The notes beneath the pieces were generated by a model. It was not told the origin of the DNA. It searched no databases and saw only the letters and a list, made by a program, of their open reading frames with translations. From Thermoplasmata archaeon (GTDB taxonomy: Archaea; Thermoplasmatota; Thermoplasmata; Lutacidiplasmatales; UBA184): a stretch of 45,479 bases of DNA. Below are positions 16,233-24,859 of the stretch, piece after piece; the stretch's first letter is position 1; every line of letters starts with the position of its first letter. The stretch covers positions 1 through 45,479 of the forward strand of contig JAJYWS010000010.1 of the NCBI GenBank assembly GCA_021791335.1, in the 5' to 3' direction. The position numbers and the translations under genes are program-made.

Positions 16233-16243
16233 TCTTTAATTTT
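16233..16243 (-). promoter_or_regulatory. TATA box for Kelch/YVTN surface operon
   Basis: GTCTTTAATTT reads AAATTAAAGAC on the minus strand. It is centred 27 nt upstream of the ATG at 16210 and decides that start over the longer ORF. Nothing else is apparent between here and the icd stop at 16466. Confidence 0.6.
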
Positions 16244-16465
16244 TCGGATTTCCTCCGTTCGCTCTCGCATCTCCGGCTGCCCTCGCTCCTCCTCAGCACC
16301 GGGAAGCGGACACGCGTCGTTGCACTGCAAGGGCATGGCCGCGCTCGGGTGGTCGTCCGTGTCCCACCGAACCGATCTCGACTGAGTTATCGGGTACCGG
16401 CGCCGGGCTGGCAGCCAAGAGACGCGAGGCACCTCTTGGACTTCGGTTCGGACAGCCGGTCGGCC

Positions 16466-17578
16466 TCACTCCATGAGGTTGCGGTCCATCCCGACCGAAC
16501 CGTCCGCGGCGACCGGTCGAGGGAGGGGCCGGTCGAGATCGACCAGCGGAACCTTCCGGGCGATTTCCCGGGCCATGGCGGAACAGCTGGAGGGCGGTAC
16601 CGGCCGCTGGGTGTAGCCCGGAAGCGCCAGGTCGTAGGTGACGACCTTCTTCTCGGCAATCGTCTCCCAGACGGCCCGGAACACCCGGTCCGCCGCTTCG
16701 GTCTTTCCGAGGTGGCGGAGCAGCAGTTCGACACACAGGATCTCGGCGACCGGATCGGCCCGGTCCTGGCCGGCATACTTGGGGGCCGACCCGTGCACCG
16801 GCTCGAAGACCGCGATCTGCTCCCCGTACAGGGCGCCCGGCGCGACGCCCAAGCCGCCGGCAAGCCCCGCGCAGAGGTCGGAGAGGACGTCGCCAAAGAG
16901 GTTGGTCGTGACCAATAGGTCGTACTCGCCCGGCTTCTTCGCGAGCTGCATGCACATGTTGTCGATCAGCCGCTCGTCCGAGGCCATCTGGGGGTACTGC
17001 GCCGCGAGGGCGCGGAAGGCGGTCTGGAAGAGGCCGCCGGTGGTCTTCATGATGTTGGCTTTGTGGACGGCCGTCACGCGGCGCCGGTGCTCCCGCCGGG
17101 CCCACTCGAAGGCGAACCGGATGATCCGGTCGGAGGCCTTCCGGGTGACGATGTTGACGGTCTCGGCCGCCGTATGATCCCGGTCCACCCAGTGCTCCAC
17201 GCCGGAGTAGAGCCCCTCGGTGGCCTCCCGGACCACGATGAGGTCGGTCTCGGGAAACCGGGTCCCCTCACCGGCGATCGCCCGGGCGGGTCGGACCGAC
17301 GCAAACAGGTCGAGTTCCTGGCGGATCGCGACGTTGACCGACCGGAAGCCGCTCCCGATCGGCGTCGTGATGGGGCCCTTGAGGGCCAGCCGGTTCTTTC
17401 GGATCGAGTCCAGAACCTCGGGGGGGAGGGGCGTCCCGCTCGATGCGATGGCCTTGGCCCCCGCCTCCACGACCTCCCACTCGAACGACACGCCGGTCGC
17501 CTCCGCCACCAACCGCGCGGCCGAGGTGACTTCGGGTCCGATGCCGTCGCCGGGAATCAGGGTGATGCGGGTCGCCAT
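16466..17578 (-). CDS. icd: Isocitrate dehydrogenase (isocitrate/isopropylmalate DH family)
   Basis: This enzyme decarboxylates isocitrate to 2-oxoglutarate in the TCA cycle. The 370-aa protein has ITLIPGDGIGPEV at residues 5-17 and the isocitrate-binding FRSVNVAIRQELDLFASVRP, whose S-x-N matches Icd rather than the Leu-rich loop of LeuB. It also has REATEGLYSG and the metal-binding TTNLFGDVLSDL. The segment GSAPKYAGQD corresponds to the part of E. coli Icd that carries the NADP-contacting Lys-Tyr, so NADP use is possible. The ATEGLY form is typical of NAD-type enzymes, so cofactor is undecided. Homoisocitrate dehydrogenase is the main alternative. Confidence 0.85.
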   Translation of the reverse strand: MATRITLIPGDGIGPEVTSAARLVAEATGVSFEWEVVEAGAKAIASSGTPLPPEVLDSIRKNRLALKGPITTPIGSGFRSVNVAIRQELDLFASVRPARAIAGEGTRFPETDLIVVREATEGLYSGVEHWVDRDHTAAETVNIVTRKASDRIIRFAFEWARREHRRRVTAVHKANIMKTTGGLFQTAFRALAAQYPQMASDERLIDNMCMQLAKKPGEYDLLVTTNLFGDVLSDLCAGLAGGLGVAPGALYGEQIAVFEPVHGSAPKYAGQDRADPVAEILCVELLLRHLGKTEAADRVFRAVWETIAEKKVVTYDLALPGYTQRPVPPSSCSAMAREIARKVPLVDLDRPLPRPVAADGSVGMDRNLME

Positions 17579-17753
17579 GATGCCTACGGCTACGGCCCTT
17601 GAGCCAAAGCATTTGCGTCGGTGTCCGGCCCCGGTCGCCGGGCCGGATGGGTCCCGCGATCGTACGGCTCGCCGGGGCCGGCAACCCGGGCAACGAAGGC
17701 TCGCCCGTCTCGGGACCGGATGCCCCGAAACTGTATTCTAAGTTGACTAAGCT

Positions 17754-17764
17754 TTCTTATACTT
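17754..17764 (+). promoter_or_regulatory. TATA box of the Orc1/Cdc6-like gene in an AT-rich patch
   Basis: TTCTTATACTT is centred 26 nt before the ATG at 17785, giving a leaderless transcript. It lies in a roughly 50-bp AT-rich island (17729-17776) that stands out from the surrounding GC-rich DNA and contains two CTAAG copies and CTTATACTTGTAAG. Confidence 0.7.
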
Positions 17765-17784
17765 GTAAGCCTTTAGGGTGTCTG

Positions 17785-18927
17785 ATGACGACCGTGGTGC
17801 ACCCCGAAGCGCTGTTGGAGCAGTGGATTCCGCCCGTGGCCATCGGGCGGGCCCGAGAGATCGATGCGACCGTTGCCGAGGCGGAATCGAGTCGGGAAGG
17901 GCCGTCCCGCCCCGGTCTGGCCGTCGTCGTCGGGCCGCCGGGATCGGGGAGTTCGGTGGTGGCCCGATGGGCCGCCCGTCGCCTGGCCGATCGGTGCCGC
18001 GCCCGATCCCCGGACGGGGGGATCCGGATCGCCCACGTTCCCACCCGGCTCTACCGCAGCCCCCACGGGATCGCGAGCGCGCTGGTGCGTTCGTACGACG
18101 CCGGACTGGATGGGCGCGGGTTTCCCTGGGGCGAACTTTTGGCGGGCTTCCTTCGCCGGGTCCGGCGGGACGGGCGTCCGACCGTGACCGTCCTGGACGA
18201 CCTCCGGTTGGCGGGGCCGGAGATGCTCCGGTTGATCCGGGCCCTGGCGGAACCGGAACGGTTCCTTCCCGAAGGCGATCCGGGGCTGCCGCCCTTCTAT
18301 ACGATCCTCGCGGGGGCCCCGGAGGGCCTCCGTCTCCTCGCCGGCGAGGGCGTCGGCCGCTGGGCCCGGTGCCGGCCCATCCGTCTCGACCCGTATCCGG
18401 AGGAGCGATTGCGCGAGGTCGTGGCGGATCGGATGGTCCGGGCGACCGACCGACCCGCCGATCTCGCCCGGGCGGCCGAGATCGCCCGCCAGAGCGCGCG
18501 GGACGGCGGGGGCGCCCGGCGGGCGATCGATCTGCTGCGCCAAGAATACGGGGTGCGGGAGTTGGTCGGAGGGCCGGACCAGCCTCGAGCGTCAGGCGGC
18601 ACGGCCTCCCTCGAACCGCACCTCCGCCGAGCGCTCGTTGCCGCGCTCTCGACCGGCAGCTGCGACGTCGGAGAGCTGCATCGTTGGGAGGTCCTCTGGG
18701 CCGAGCGGACCGGCCGGCCCCCGCTGGCCACCACCACCTTCTGGCGCCGGATGGTCGATCTCGAACGGCGGGGATGGCTTCGCCGCGAGGTCCGATGCGG
18801 CGGGGTCGGCGGGAGCCGGACCCGGCTCGTGGCCCGCCGGCCGGTCGAGGAGTGGATTACGGCTCGGCCGGGCCGGGAAATTCGTCCAGCCGACGGGCTC
18901 GTCGGCTCCGCGGGGGCGTTGGCGTAG
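17785..18927 (+). CDS. Orc1/Cdc6-type AAA+ ATPase, degenerate Walker A
   Basis: Orc1/Cdc6 proteins bind archaeal origins. This 380-aa protein has the family layout. The Walker A position is VVGPPGSGSSVVAR (residues 50-63), with Ser where the conserved Lys should be. Walker B is TVTVLDDL, and RPIRLDPYPEERLREVVADR is the family segment preceding the lid. GGARRAIDLLR is the sensor-2 arginine region. A C-terminal winged helix follows (about 280-365), with ATTTFWRRMVDLERRGWL as its recognition part. The start at ATG 17785 is set by the TATA box. The last 71 bp overlap convergent hel308. ATP hydrolysis is doubtful, and it may be a paralogue rather than the main initiator. Confidence 0.82.
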   Translation: MTTVVHPEALLEQWIPPVAIGRAREIDATVAEAESSREGPSRPGLAVVVGPPGSGSSVVARWAARRLADRCRARSPDGGIRIAHVPTRLYRSPHGIASALVRSYDAGLDGRGFPWGELLAGFLRRVRRDGRPTVTVLDDLRLAGPEMLRLIRALAEPERFLPEGDPGLPPFYTILAGAPEGLRLLAGEGVGRWARCRPIRLDPYPEERLREVVADRMVRATDRPADLARAAEIARQSARDGGGARRAIDLLRQEYGVRELVGGPDQPRASGGTASLEPHLRRALVAALSTGSCDVGELHRWEVLWAERTGRPPLATTTFWRRMVDLERRGWLRREVRCGGVGGSRTRLVARRPVEEWITARPGREIRPADGLVGSAGALA

Positions 18928-21142
18928 GGCGCGGCGGAGCCGGCGGGACGAGGGTCTCCTTCGGCCGGACCTGCCGGAGCACCATCTCCGCGAGCGCGCG
19001 GGAACCCAGCGCGGCCTCGACCGGTTCCCAGGGGGCCGCGCGGAGGGCTTCCCGGTCGGCGAAGCCGGCCCGAAGGAGGGCCCGGGCCCGGACCCGCCCG
19101 ACGCCCTTCAGGCGGACGAGGTCGAGGAGTTCGGCCCGAACCCCGTACTGCATCCGGAGCGCCAGGTCATCGAGCCGGTTCGCGAGGCGGCGTTGGAACC
19201 GTTGGGCGAGCCGTCCGGCGCCGAAGAGCAGCCAGTTGGCGTCCTCGACCTTGGCCCGGAGATCCCCGGCGCCGATGCCGAACCGTTCGGTGAGCTGGAC
19301 GATCGGGGTCTCGTCGATCCAGGCCTCGAGGAGTTCGGCCGTCTTGAGCGTCGCGAGGAACATTTCGAGGTCGAGATCGAGGGGAGGCTCCTCGGGGCGG
19401 ACCAAGAGCTCCTCCAGGTTCTGGGTCATCCGCTCCAGCAGCTCCGGCTCCTCCCCTCGCCTCAGGAAGAGCGGGGGCAGATCGGGGGTCGCGGCGATGG
19501 CGGCGAGCAGCGGGAACTCCGATCCCCCGAGCGGCGCCTTCTCGAGCGCCGATCGGAGGACGGTGGCCGTGACGGGGTCGAGGTAGAGTTCGCTCGTGAG
19601 ATCGCCGAAAGGGGTGGCGGTGAGGCCCGGCCCCCGGGCAAGGAACTCCTGCTCCGTGAGGTACGTCCGGACCTGGCCGACCACCTCGGCCAGCTCCCGG
19701 AGCGAGAGGGTCTGGCCGTAGAAGGTGCCACGGAAGAACGCTTCGAGCTCCGCGTCCGAACGGACCGCGCCGCTCGCCACCAGCGCGAGGAGGTGCATCC
19801 TCAGGGCCGGCTCCGCCGCGAGCCGACTCTCGACATCCTCCGGCGGGGAGCGGAGGTAGGCATCGATGAGCGCTTCCTGGTCCTCGGGGCGACGGGCCAC
19901 GAGCAACGCCTCGCCCACCCGGTCGAACCGGGGGCGCCCCGCGCGGCCGAGCATCTGCTGGATCTCCATCGCCGGGATCGGCGCCTGCATCCCCAGCGCA
20001 TCGTTGTAGCGGGTGGTGTCGCGGACCACGACCCGGCGGGCCGGCAGGTTGATGCCGGCGGCCAGGGTCGGGGTCGCGACGAGCGCCTTCAGTGCCCGGG
20101 TCTTGAACGCCCGCTCGATGACGGATCGCTCATCGTGCGCCAGCGAGGCGTTGTGGAAGGCGACGCCGTTCGGGAGGAGCCCCGCGAGCCGCCGGATCCC
20201 TTCGGTCGTCTCCTCCGAGTTCGTGACCAGCTCATCGGCGGCCGCCCGGGCCTGCGCCCGGCCCGCCGCATCCAGCTTCCGGGCGACGACCGGCGCGAGC
20301 GCGTTCGCCACCGATTCGCTGGCCTTGCGGCTGTTGACGAACACCAGGGCCTGGCCTCCCTCGTCGATGACCTCCTCGACCAGGGCGGCGATCGGGTCGC
20401 GGCGGGCGGGCACCTCCCGATCGCGGCCGTCCTCGTAGGTGATTCGGCCGTCGCAGTAGACCCCCCGACGCAGCACGACCGGGCGGAAGTCGCTGGCGAT
20501 ATGGTCCGCACCGAGCCATCGGGCGACCTCGGCCGAATTGCCGACCGTTGCCGAGAGGGCGACCACCTGGAGCGCCGGATGGAGGCGGCGCAGCCGGGTC
20601 AGCGACACCTCGAGGGTCGGTCCCCGGTCCGGGTCCCGCATGAGGTGGATCTCGTCCGCCACGACGACCGAGAGTCGGTCGAGCCACGGATGCCCCTTGC
20701 GGAGGAGCGCATCGGCCTTTTCGCTGGTGGCCACGAGCAGGTCCGCCTTCCCGAGCTGCTCGTTCGAGAGGTCGTAGTCCCCGACCGATACCGCCACCCG
20801 GAACCCGAGGCTCTCGAACTGCCGCAGCTCCTCGCCCTTCTCGTGGGCCAGGGCCCGCAGGGGCACCAGGTAGAGGCCGGTCCGGCCGGCCCGGGCCGCC
20901 CGGATCAAGGTCAGGTAGGCGACGAGGGATTTCCCGCTCGCCGTTGGGCAGGCGAGCAGCACGCTCCGCCCCTGGAGAGCCACCTTGAGGGCCTCGGCCT
21001 GGGGGGGATAGAGCGACGTGATCCCGTGGGCCCGGACGGCCGCCTCAACTTCCGGTGCCAAGCCGATCTCCGCGAGCTCGACCCGGGCCGAGGGGTCGGG
21101 CGGCGGGGCGGGCGGGGCCGGGACGAATCGGGAGGCGGTCAC
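18857..21142 (-). CDS. hel308: Ski2-family DNA helicase Hel308 (Hjm)
   Basis: Hel308 is a 3'-5' DNA helicase that acts at stalled forks and in recombination. The 761 aa carry all motifs in order: Q-motif-like SLYPPQAEAL; motif I ACPTASGKS (about residue 64); motif Ia VPLRALAHEK; motif II ADEIHLMRDPDRGPTLE; motif III LSATVGN; motif IV VFVNSRK; motif V TLAAGINLPARRVVVRD; and motif VI QMLGRAGRP. A winged-helix/ratchet region follows, then a helix-hairpin-helix end (RLKGVGRVRARALLRAGF). The N-terminal 20 residues are Pro-rich. Its 3' end overlaps the Orc1/Cdc6-like gene by 71 bp. The neighbourhood is replication and repair. Confidence 0.93.
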   Translation of the reverse strand: MTASRFVPAPPAPPPDPSARVELAEIGLAPEVEAAVRAHGITSLYPPQAEALKVALQGRSVLLACPTASGKSLVAYLTLIRAARAGRTGLYLVPLRALAHEKGEELRQFESLGFRVAVSVGDYDLSNEQLGKADLLVATSEKADALLRKGHPWLDRLSVVVADEIHLMRDPDRGPTLEVSLTRLRRLHPALQVVALSATVGNSAEVARWLGADHIASDFRPVVLRRGVYCDGRITYEDGRDREVPARRDPIAALVEEVIDEGGQALVFVNSRKASESVANALAPVVARKLDAAGRAQARAAADELVTNSEETTEGIRRLAGLLPNGVAFHNASLAHDERSVIERAFKTRALKALVATPTLAAGINLPARRVVVRDTTRYNDALGMQAPIPAMEIQQMLGRAGRPRFDRVGEALLVARRPEDQEALIDAYLRSPPEDVESRLAAEPALRMHLLALVASGAVRSDAELEAFFRGTFYGQTLSLRELAEVVGQVRTYLTEQEFLARGPGLTATPFGDLTSELYLDPVTATVLRSALEKAPLGGSEFPLLAAIAATPDLPPLFLRRGEEPELLERMTQNLEELLVRPEEPPLDLDLEMFLATLKTAELLEAWIDETPIVQLTERFGIGAGDLRAKVEDANWLLFGAGRLAQRFQRRLANRLDDLALRMQYGVRAELLDLVRLKGVGRVRARALLRAGFADREALRAAPWEPVEAALGSRALAEMVLRQVRPKETLVPPAPPRPTPTPPRSRRARRLDEFPGPAEP

Positions 21143-21184
21143 GGGCCGCGAACCCCTCGAGAGTACAAAGCGCCGCGCGGGGGC

Positions 21185-21715
21185 CTACCGGGGCCGGGCC
21201 GCCCGACCCCGGGGCGACCGAAGTTCCCGGGCCCTCCGGAGGAGGACCGTCGCCAAGGCGCGTCGGGTGCGTTGCCGTTCGGCCGGGTCGGGCCAGAGTT
21301 CATCCTGGTCGAGGGTCTCGAGCGCCCAGCCGACGATCTGCTCGGCGCGGTCCCGGACGAACCGTGCGCGGGCCTCGGGCGGCTGCATGTCGAGCAGGAG
21401 CGGACCGATGTTCTGGAACCGTTCCCGCCACTTGTCCGAACGGCGGCGGGAGAGCCGGAGCCTCCGGTGGCCGAGGGGCGTCAGGGCGTAGACCCACTCC
21501 CGGCCGCGCCGGTGCCGCTCGCAGTAGCCCTCGTGGAGCAAATCCTGAAGCACCGGGTACATGGCGCCCGGGCTGACCGACCAAGCCCCTTTCGTCCGCT
21601 CCCGGATCCGTTTCGAGATCTGGGCGCCGCAGAGCGGCTCCCGCTGGAGCAGCGAGAGCGTGTAGAGTCCGAGGAAGCCGGTCCGGCGCCCCGTCGATCG
21701 GTCGCTGGACGGCAT
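21185..21715 (-). CDS. PadR-family transcriptional regulator
   Basis: The N-terminal PadR winged helix begins at LGLYTLSLLQREPLCGAQISKRI and continues with SVSPGAMYPVLQDLLHEGYCE and the wing REWVYALTPLGHRRL. A C-terminal helical dimerisation region of about 80 residues follows. ATG at 21715 (176 aa) is preferred over 21724 because a TATA box (GATAAATAGC on the minus strand) lies 25 nt upstream. It lies head-to-tail with acyl-CoA dehydrogenase, whose stop is just 20 bp upstream, but it has its own promoter overlapping that end. The target and ligand are unknown. A long Arg-rich tail (LRSPRGRAARPR) is unusual. Confidence 0.85.
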   Translation of the reverse strand: MPSSDRSTGRRTGFLGLYTLSLLQREPLCGAQISKRIRERTKGAWSVSPGAMYPVLQDLLHEGYCERHRRGREWVYALTPLGHRRLRLSRRRSDKWRERFQNIGPLLLDMQPPEARARFVRDRAEQIVGWALETLDQDELWPDPAERQRTRRALATVLLRRARELRSPRGRAARPR

Positions 21716-21734
21716 CGCCCCCAAATCGGCCCGG

Positions 21735-21744
21735 GCTATTTATC
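21735..21744 (-). promoter_or_regulatory. TATA box for padR, overlapping the end of the acyl-CoA dehydrogenase gene
   Basis: GCTATTTATC is GATAAATAGC on the minus strand, 25 nt before ATG 21715. It overlaps the acyl-CoA dehydrogenase stop codon (21736-21738). Confidence 0.65.
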
Positions 21745-22890
21745 CCCCGCCGCCCGAACCTTCGCCGGGGCCGGTTCGGGGCGGAGCAGCTCACGGCCGA
21801 GGATCATCTCCTGGATCTCGCTCGTCCCTTCCACGATCGGGTAGACCCGGGCATCCCGGTAGATCCGCTCGGCCCGGGCCGCGCGGGAGCCGGCGGGGGA
21901 CTCCCAGGCCTCCACCGCCCGGCCGGCAATCACGACGGCGGCCTGCGACGCGAACAGCTTCGCCGCCGATGCGAGCCGCCGGGACGGCTCGCCCCGGTCG
22001 CGCGCGGCCGCGGCCCGCTCGACCAGGGCGGCGGCGGCCTCCAGCTCGACGAAGCTCCGGGCGAGCAGCGGCCCCTTCCAGTCCGCCGGCACCTCCCGCG
22101 CGGCGGCTTGGAGCTCCTCGAAGCCGGCCCGGGCGACCCCCAGGGCGCAGGCGGCGATGCCCACCCGACCCCCCAGGAGCGCCTCCAATGCAATCGCCAG
22201 TCCCTGGCCCTCGGCCCCGAGTTGCTGGGACCTCGGCAGCCGGACCTCCTCCAACGTCAGCTCGAAGGTCGGTGATCCCCGAAGCCCCAGCTTGGCGAAG
22301 CTCTTGCTGGCCCGCAGCCCCAACGTCCCCTTCGGGAGGAGGAACGCCGTGATGCCGCCCCGACCCTCGGTCGGGTTCCGCGTGGCGAAGAGGACGACCA
22401 GGTCGGCGACCCCACCGTTGGTGATGAACGTCTTCACGCCGTCGACGACGGCGGTGTCGCCGTCCCATCGGTAGCGGCAGCGCAGTCCGGCGGCGTTCGA
22501 TCCGGCCTCCGGCTCGGTCAGGGCGAACGCGCCGAGCGCTCGCCCCTCGAGGAGCGGCCGGAGGAACTGCTCCCGCTGCTCCTCCGTGCCCCACCGGGCG
22601 ATCGGCGCCGCGGCCACCGAGAGGTGCACCGCCACGTCGACCGCCGCCACCGAACTCACCCGGGCCAGCTCTTCGAGCACCGCCGCGACGGTGCGGGTCG
22701 ATTCGCCGCCCCCGCCCCACGCCCGGGGTTGGCCGAGCCCGAGGAACCCCCCCGACGCGAGCCGACGCGTCAGGTCGGAGGGCGGCCGGTCGCTTCGGTC
22801 CATCTCCTCCGCGATCGGGGCGAGCTCCTGCTCGGCCCACCGACGGGCCCGCTCGCGCCACGCCCCGGTTTCGTCTCCCTCGAGGGCCAT
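21736..22890 (-). CDS. Acyl-CoA dehydrogenase family protein
   Basis: This is an FAD-dependent alpha,beta-dehydrogenation enzyme of fatty-acid or branched-chain catabolism. The ORF track is over-extended; ATG at 22890 follows a TATA-like GCTTAAGC at 25 nt and gives 384 aa with the usual N-terminus. Seen are FALTEPEAGSNAAG (FAD-contacting signature 1), FITNGGVADLVVLFA, KLGLRGSPTFELTLEEV, and the catalytic-base motif RIYRDARVYPIVEGTSEIQ near residue 355. Substrate chain length cannot be read. No electron-transfer flavoprotein gene is nearby. The PadR gene follows directly and might sense related CoA metabolism (inference). Confidence 0.92.
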   Translation of the reverse strand: MALEGDETGAWRERARRWAEQELAPIAEEMDRSDRPPSDLTRRLASGGFLGLGQPRAWGGGGESTRTVAAVLEELARVSSVAAVDVAVHLSVAAAPIARWGTEEQREQFLRPLLEGRALGAFALTEPEAGSNAAGLRCRYRWDGDTAVVDGVKTFITNGGVADLVVLFATRNPTEGRGGITAFLLPKGTLGLRASKSFAKLGLRGSPTFELTLEEVRLPRSQQLGAEGQGLAIALEALLGGRVGIAACALGVARAGFEELQAAAREVPADWKGPLLARSFVELEAAAALVERAAAARDRGEPSRRLASAAKLFASQAAVVIAGRAVEAWESPAGSRAARAERIYRDARVYPIVEGTSEIQEMILGRELLRPEPAPAKVRAAGDK

Positions 22891-22911
22891 GACGGCGCCA
22901 AACCCGGCAAG

Positions 22912-22919
22912 GCTTAAGC
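22912..22919. promoter_or_regulatory. Bidirectional TATA-like element, acyl-CoA DH / rqcH
   Basis: The palindromic GCTTAAGC lies 25 nt from the acyl-CoA dehydrogenase ATG (minus) and 36 nt from the rqcH ATG (plus). It is the only AT-rich element in the 61-bp divergent gap, and it fixes both starts, which the ORF track over-extends. Confidence 0.5.
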
Positions 22920-22951
22920 GGTGCCGGCCGCGTGGATCGCCGGGCCGTCGG

Positions 22952-24859
22952 ATGAGCGTGGGCAAGCTGTCGGAGCCGAAGGACCGGTTCACCTCGCTCG
23001 ACACCCGCGCGGTGGGCCGGGAGCTCTCCGCCGTCGCTCCGGCCTGGCTGGATCGGGTCTTCGACGCCGGGGCTTCCGGGGTCGCGCTCGCGATGCGCTC
23101 CCCGAAGGAGGGCCGCCGCGAGCTGCTGATCGTCCCCGGGGTGTACGCAGCCCTTCTGCCCGGTCCGCGCGAGCATGCCGAGAGCCTCGGACCGGTCGCC
23201 CGGGAGCTGCGCCGTCTGCTCGGGAGCGCCCAACTGGTGTCGGCGTACTCCCGACCGGGCGACCGGGTGCTCGAACTCGAACTCAAGCGGGGTGACGACC
23301 CCGAGGCACCCTGGCTGGTCTCCGCCGAGCTGTTCGGAACCGGGAATCTGCTGGCCGTGCGCGGCGGCACGATCCGGTTCGTGCTGCACAGCCGACGCTA
23401 CGCTTCCCGGACCCTTCAGATGGGGGCGACCTACGAGCCCCCGCCGTCGCGGCGGGATCCGTTCTCGGTCGACCCGGACGCGATCGAACGGCTGCTCGCC
23501 GAGAGCCGGGTCGATCGGATCAGCACCCTCGCCGCGCGCGCCGGACTGGGGGGGCCGGTCGCGGAGGAGGTCCTCGCACGGCTCGGGCTCCCGGGGGACT
23601 CGCCGGCGCCGGAGTCGGCGGCCGACGTCGCGACCGGCGTGGCGCGGAGCCTTCGCGAGCTGGTCGACGAGGTCGAGCGGGGCCCCCGGGGCTGGATCTA
23701 CGAGATCGAGGATCGCCCGGTGGACGTCACGCCGTTCCGGTCCCATCGCTGGGCCCGCACGGTGGGCGTGCGGGAGATCGAGATCACCACCTTCTCCGAG
23801 GCCGCGCATCGCTACTTCGAGCCCCGCCAGGCGGTGCCCACGGCGGCCGCGGCCGCCGAGACCGACCGGCGGCGTCGGCTGGCCGCCCAGCGGGACCAGC
23901 AGCTCGACGCCGTGGCGGCCCTGACCCGGGACGCCGAGCGGCTCAAGGAGGAGGCCGATTGGATCTACGCGCATTATGCCGAGGTGGCGGAGTCGCTCGC
24001 CCGGGATCAGCTCGCCCGGCCCGAACTTAGGCGTCGGGAGGTCGAGGTCCTAGATCGGCGCCTCGACCTGGGCGACGCGCCGGATCCGACCGAGGCCGCC
24101 CGCCGGCGCTACGAGGAGCGGCAGCGGATCCGTCTCAAGATCCAGGGCGCCCGGACCGCCCTGGAGGAGACCGAGCGCAAGCTGCGGGCGCCCGCCGAGC
24201 GGCCGCGCGGCGCCGAGGCCGCCCCCGTGGCCGGCCCGGCGCACCGCCGACTCCACTGGTTCGAGCGGTTCCGGTGGTTCATCTCCTCGGAAGGCACGCT
24301 GGTCCTGGCCGGTCGGGACGCCCCCTCGAACGACCTGGTGGTGAGGCGCTACCTCAAGGAGAAGGATCGCTACGTCCATGCCGACGTCCACGGCGCGGCG
24401 AGCGTCATCGTCAAGTGGCCGGCCGACCAGCGCCCGCCGCCGACCGACCTCACGCTCCGAGAGGCCGGCCAGTGGGCCGTCTGCTACTCCAAGATCTGGC
24501 GGGCCGGCTACGGCGCCGGCTCGGCCTACTGGGTCACGGCCGAACAGGTCTCCAAGACTCCCGAGACCGGGGAGTTCGTCGCCCGCGGAGCCTGGGTCGT
24601 CCGGGGGACGAAGCACCCGCTCCACGACCTGCCCACCGAGATCGGGCTGGGCGTGGTGACCTACGAGGGGGAGCCCCGGTGGGTGGCCGCGCCGCCCGAG
24701 GCGCTCCGTTCGGCCGGCGGCCTCCGGGTACGGCTGGCGCCGGACGACGAACGGTCCCGGAACGACCGGGAGCGGGAACTGGCCCGGGAGCTCGGGATCT
24801 CTCGCGAACTCCTCCAGTCGCTGCTGCCCGCCGGGGGATTCCAGGTCCGGCGGGCGTAG
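22952..24859 (+). CDS. rqcH: RqcH / NEMF-family ribosome quality-control protein
   Basis: RqcH binds 50S subunits carrying stalled nascent chains and recruits tRNA for C-terminal tailing. The 635-aa protein shows the NFACT-N domain from FTSLDTRAVGREL. A helix-hairpin-helix region (about 180-215, DRISTLAARAGLGG) and a long coiled coil (about 310-440, Arg/Glu/Ala-rich) follow. The NFACT-R domain begins at FRWFISSEGTLVLAGRDAPS, with VHADVHGAASVIVKWP and YWVTAEQVSKTPETGEFV. The last ~60 residues are the small C-terminal domain. The start is ATG 22952, downstream of the shared TATA-like element. Its last 199 bp overlap the convergent zinc-ribbon gene. Confidence 0.92.
   Translation: MSVGKLSEPKDRFTSLDTRAVGRELSAVAPAWLDRVFDAGASGVALAMRSPKEGRRELLIVPGVYAALLPGPREHAESLGPVARELRRLLGSAQLVSAYSRPGDRVLELELKRGDDPEAPWLVSAELFGTGNLLAVRGGTIRFVLHSRRYASRTLQMGATYEPPPSRRDPFSVDPDAIERLLAESRVDRISTLAARAGLGGPVAEEVLARLGLPGDSPAPESAADVATGVARSLRELVDEVERGPRGWIYEIEDRPVDVTPFRSHRWARTVGVREIEITTFSEAAHRYFEPRQAVPTAAAAAETDRRRRLAAQRDQQLDAVAALTRDAERLKEEADWIYAHYAEVAESLARDQLARPELRRREVEVLDRRLDLGDAPDPTEAARRRYEERQRIRLKIQGARTALEETERKLRAPAERPRGAEAAPVAGPAHRRLHWFERFRWFISSEGTLVLAGRDAPSNDLVVRRYLKEKDRYVHADVHGAASVIVKWPADQRPPPTDLTLREAGQWAVCYSKIWRAGYGAGSAYWVTAEQVSKTPETGEFVARGAWVVRGTKHPLHDLPTEIGLGVVTYEGEPRWVAAPPEALRSAGGLRVRLAPDDERSRNDRERELARELGISRELLQSLLPAGGFQVRRA

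Noticed and set aside
18638-21844. 1068-aa plus-strand ORF
   Set aside because: It is the antisense shadow of hel308 and padR. It has no domain, and its composition (Gly, Arg, Glu, Pro) is typical of reverse-frame reading in GC-rich DNA.
21736-23370. 544-aa start for acyl-CoA dehydrogenase
   Set aside because: The extra 160 residues are antisense to rqcH and low-complexity; ATG 22890 fits the family and the TATA spacing.
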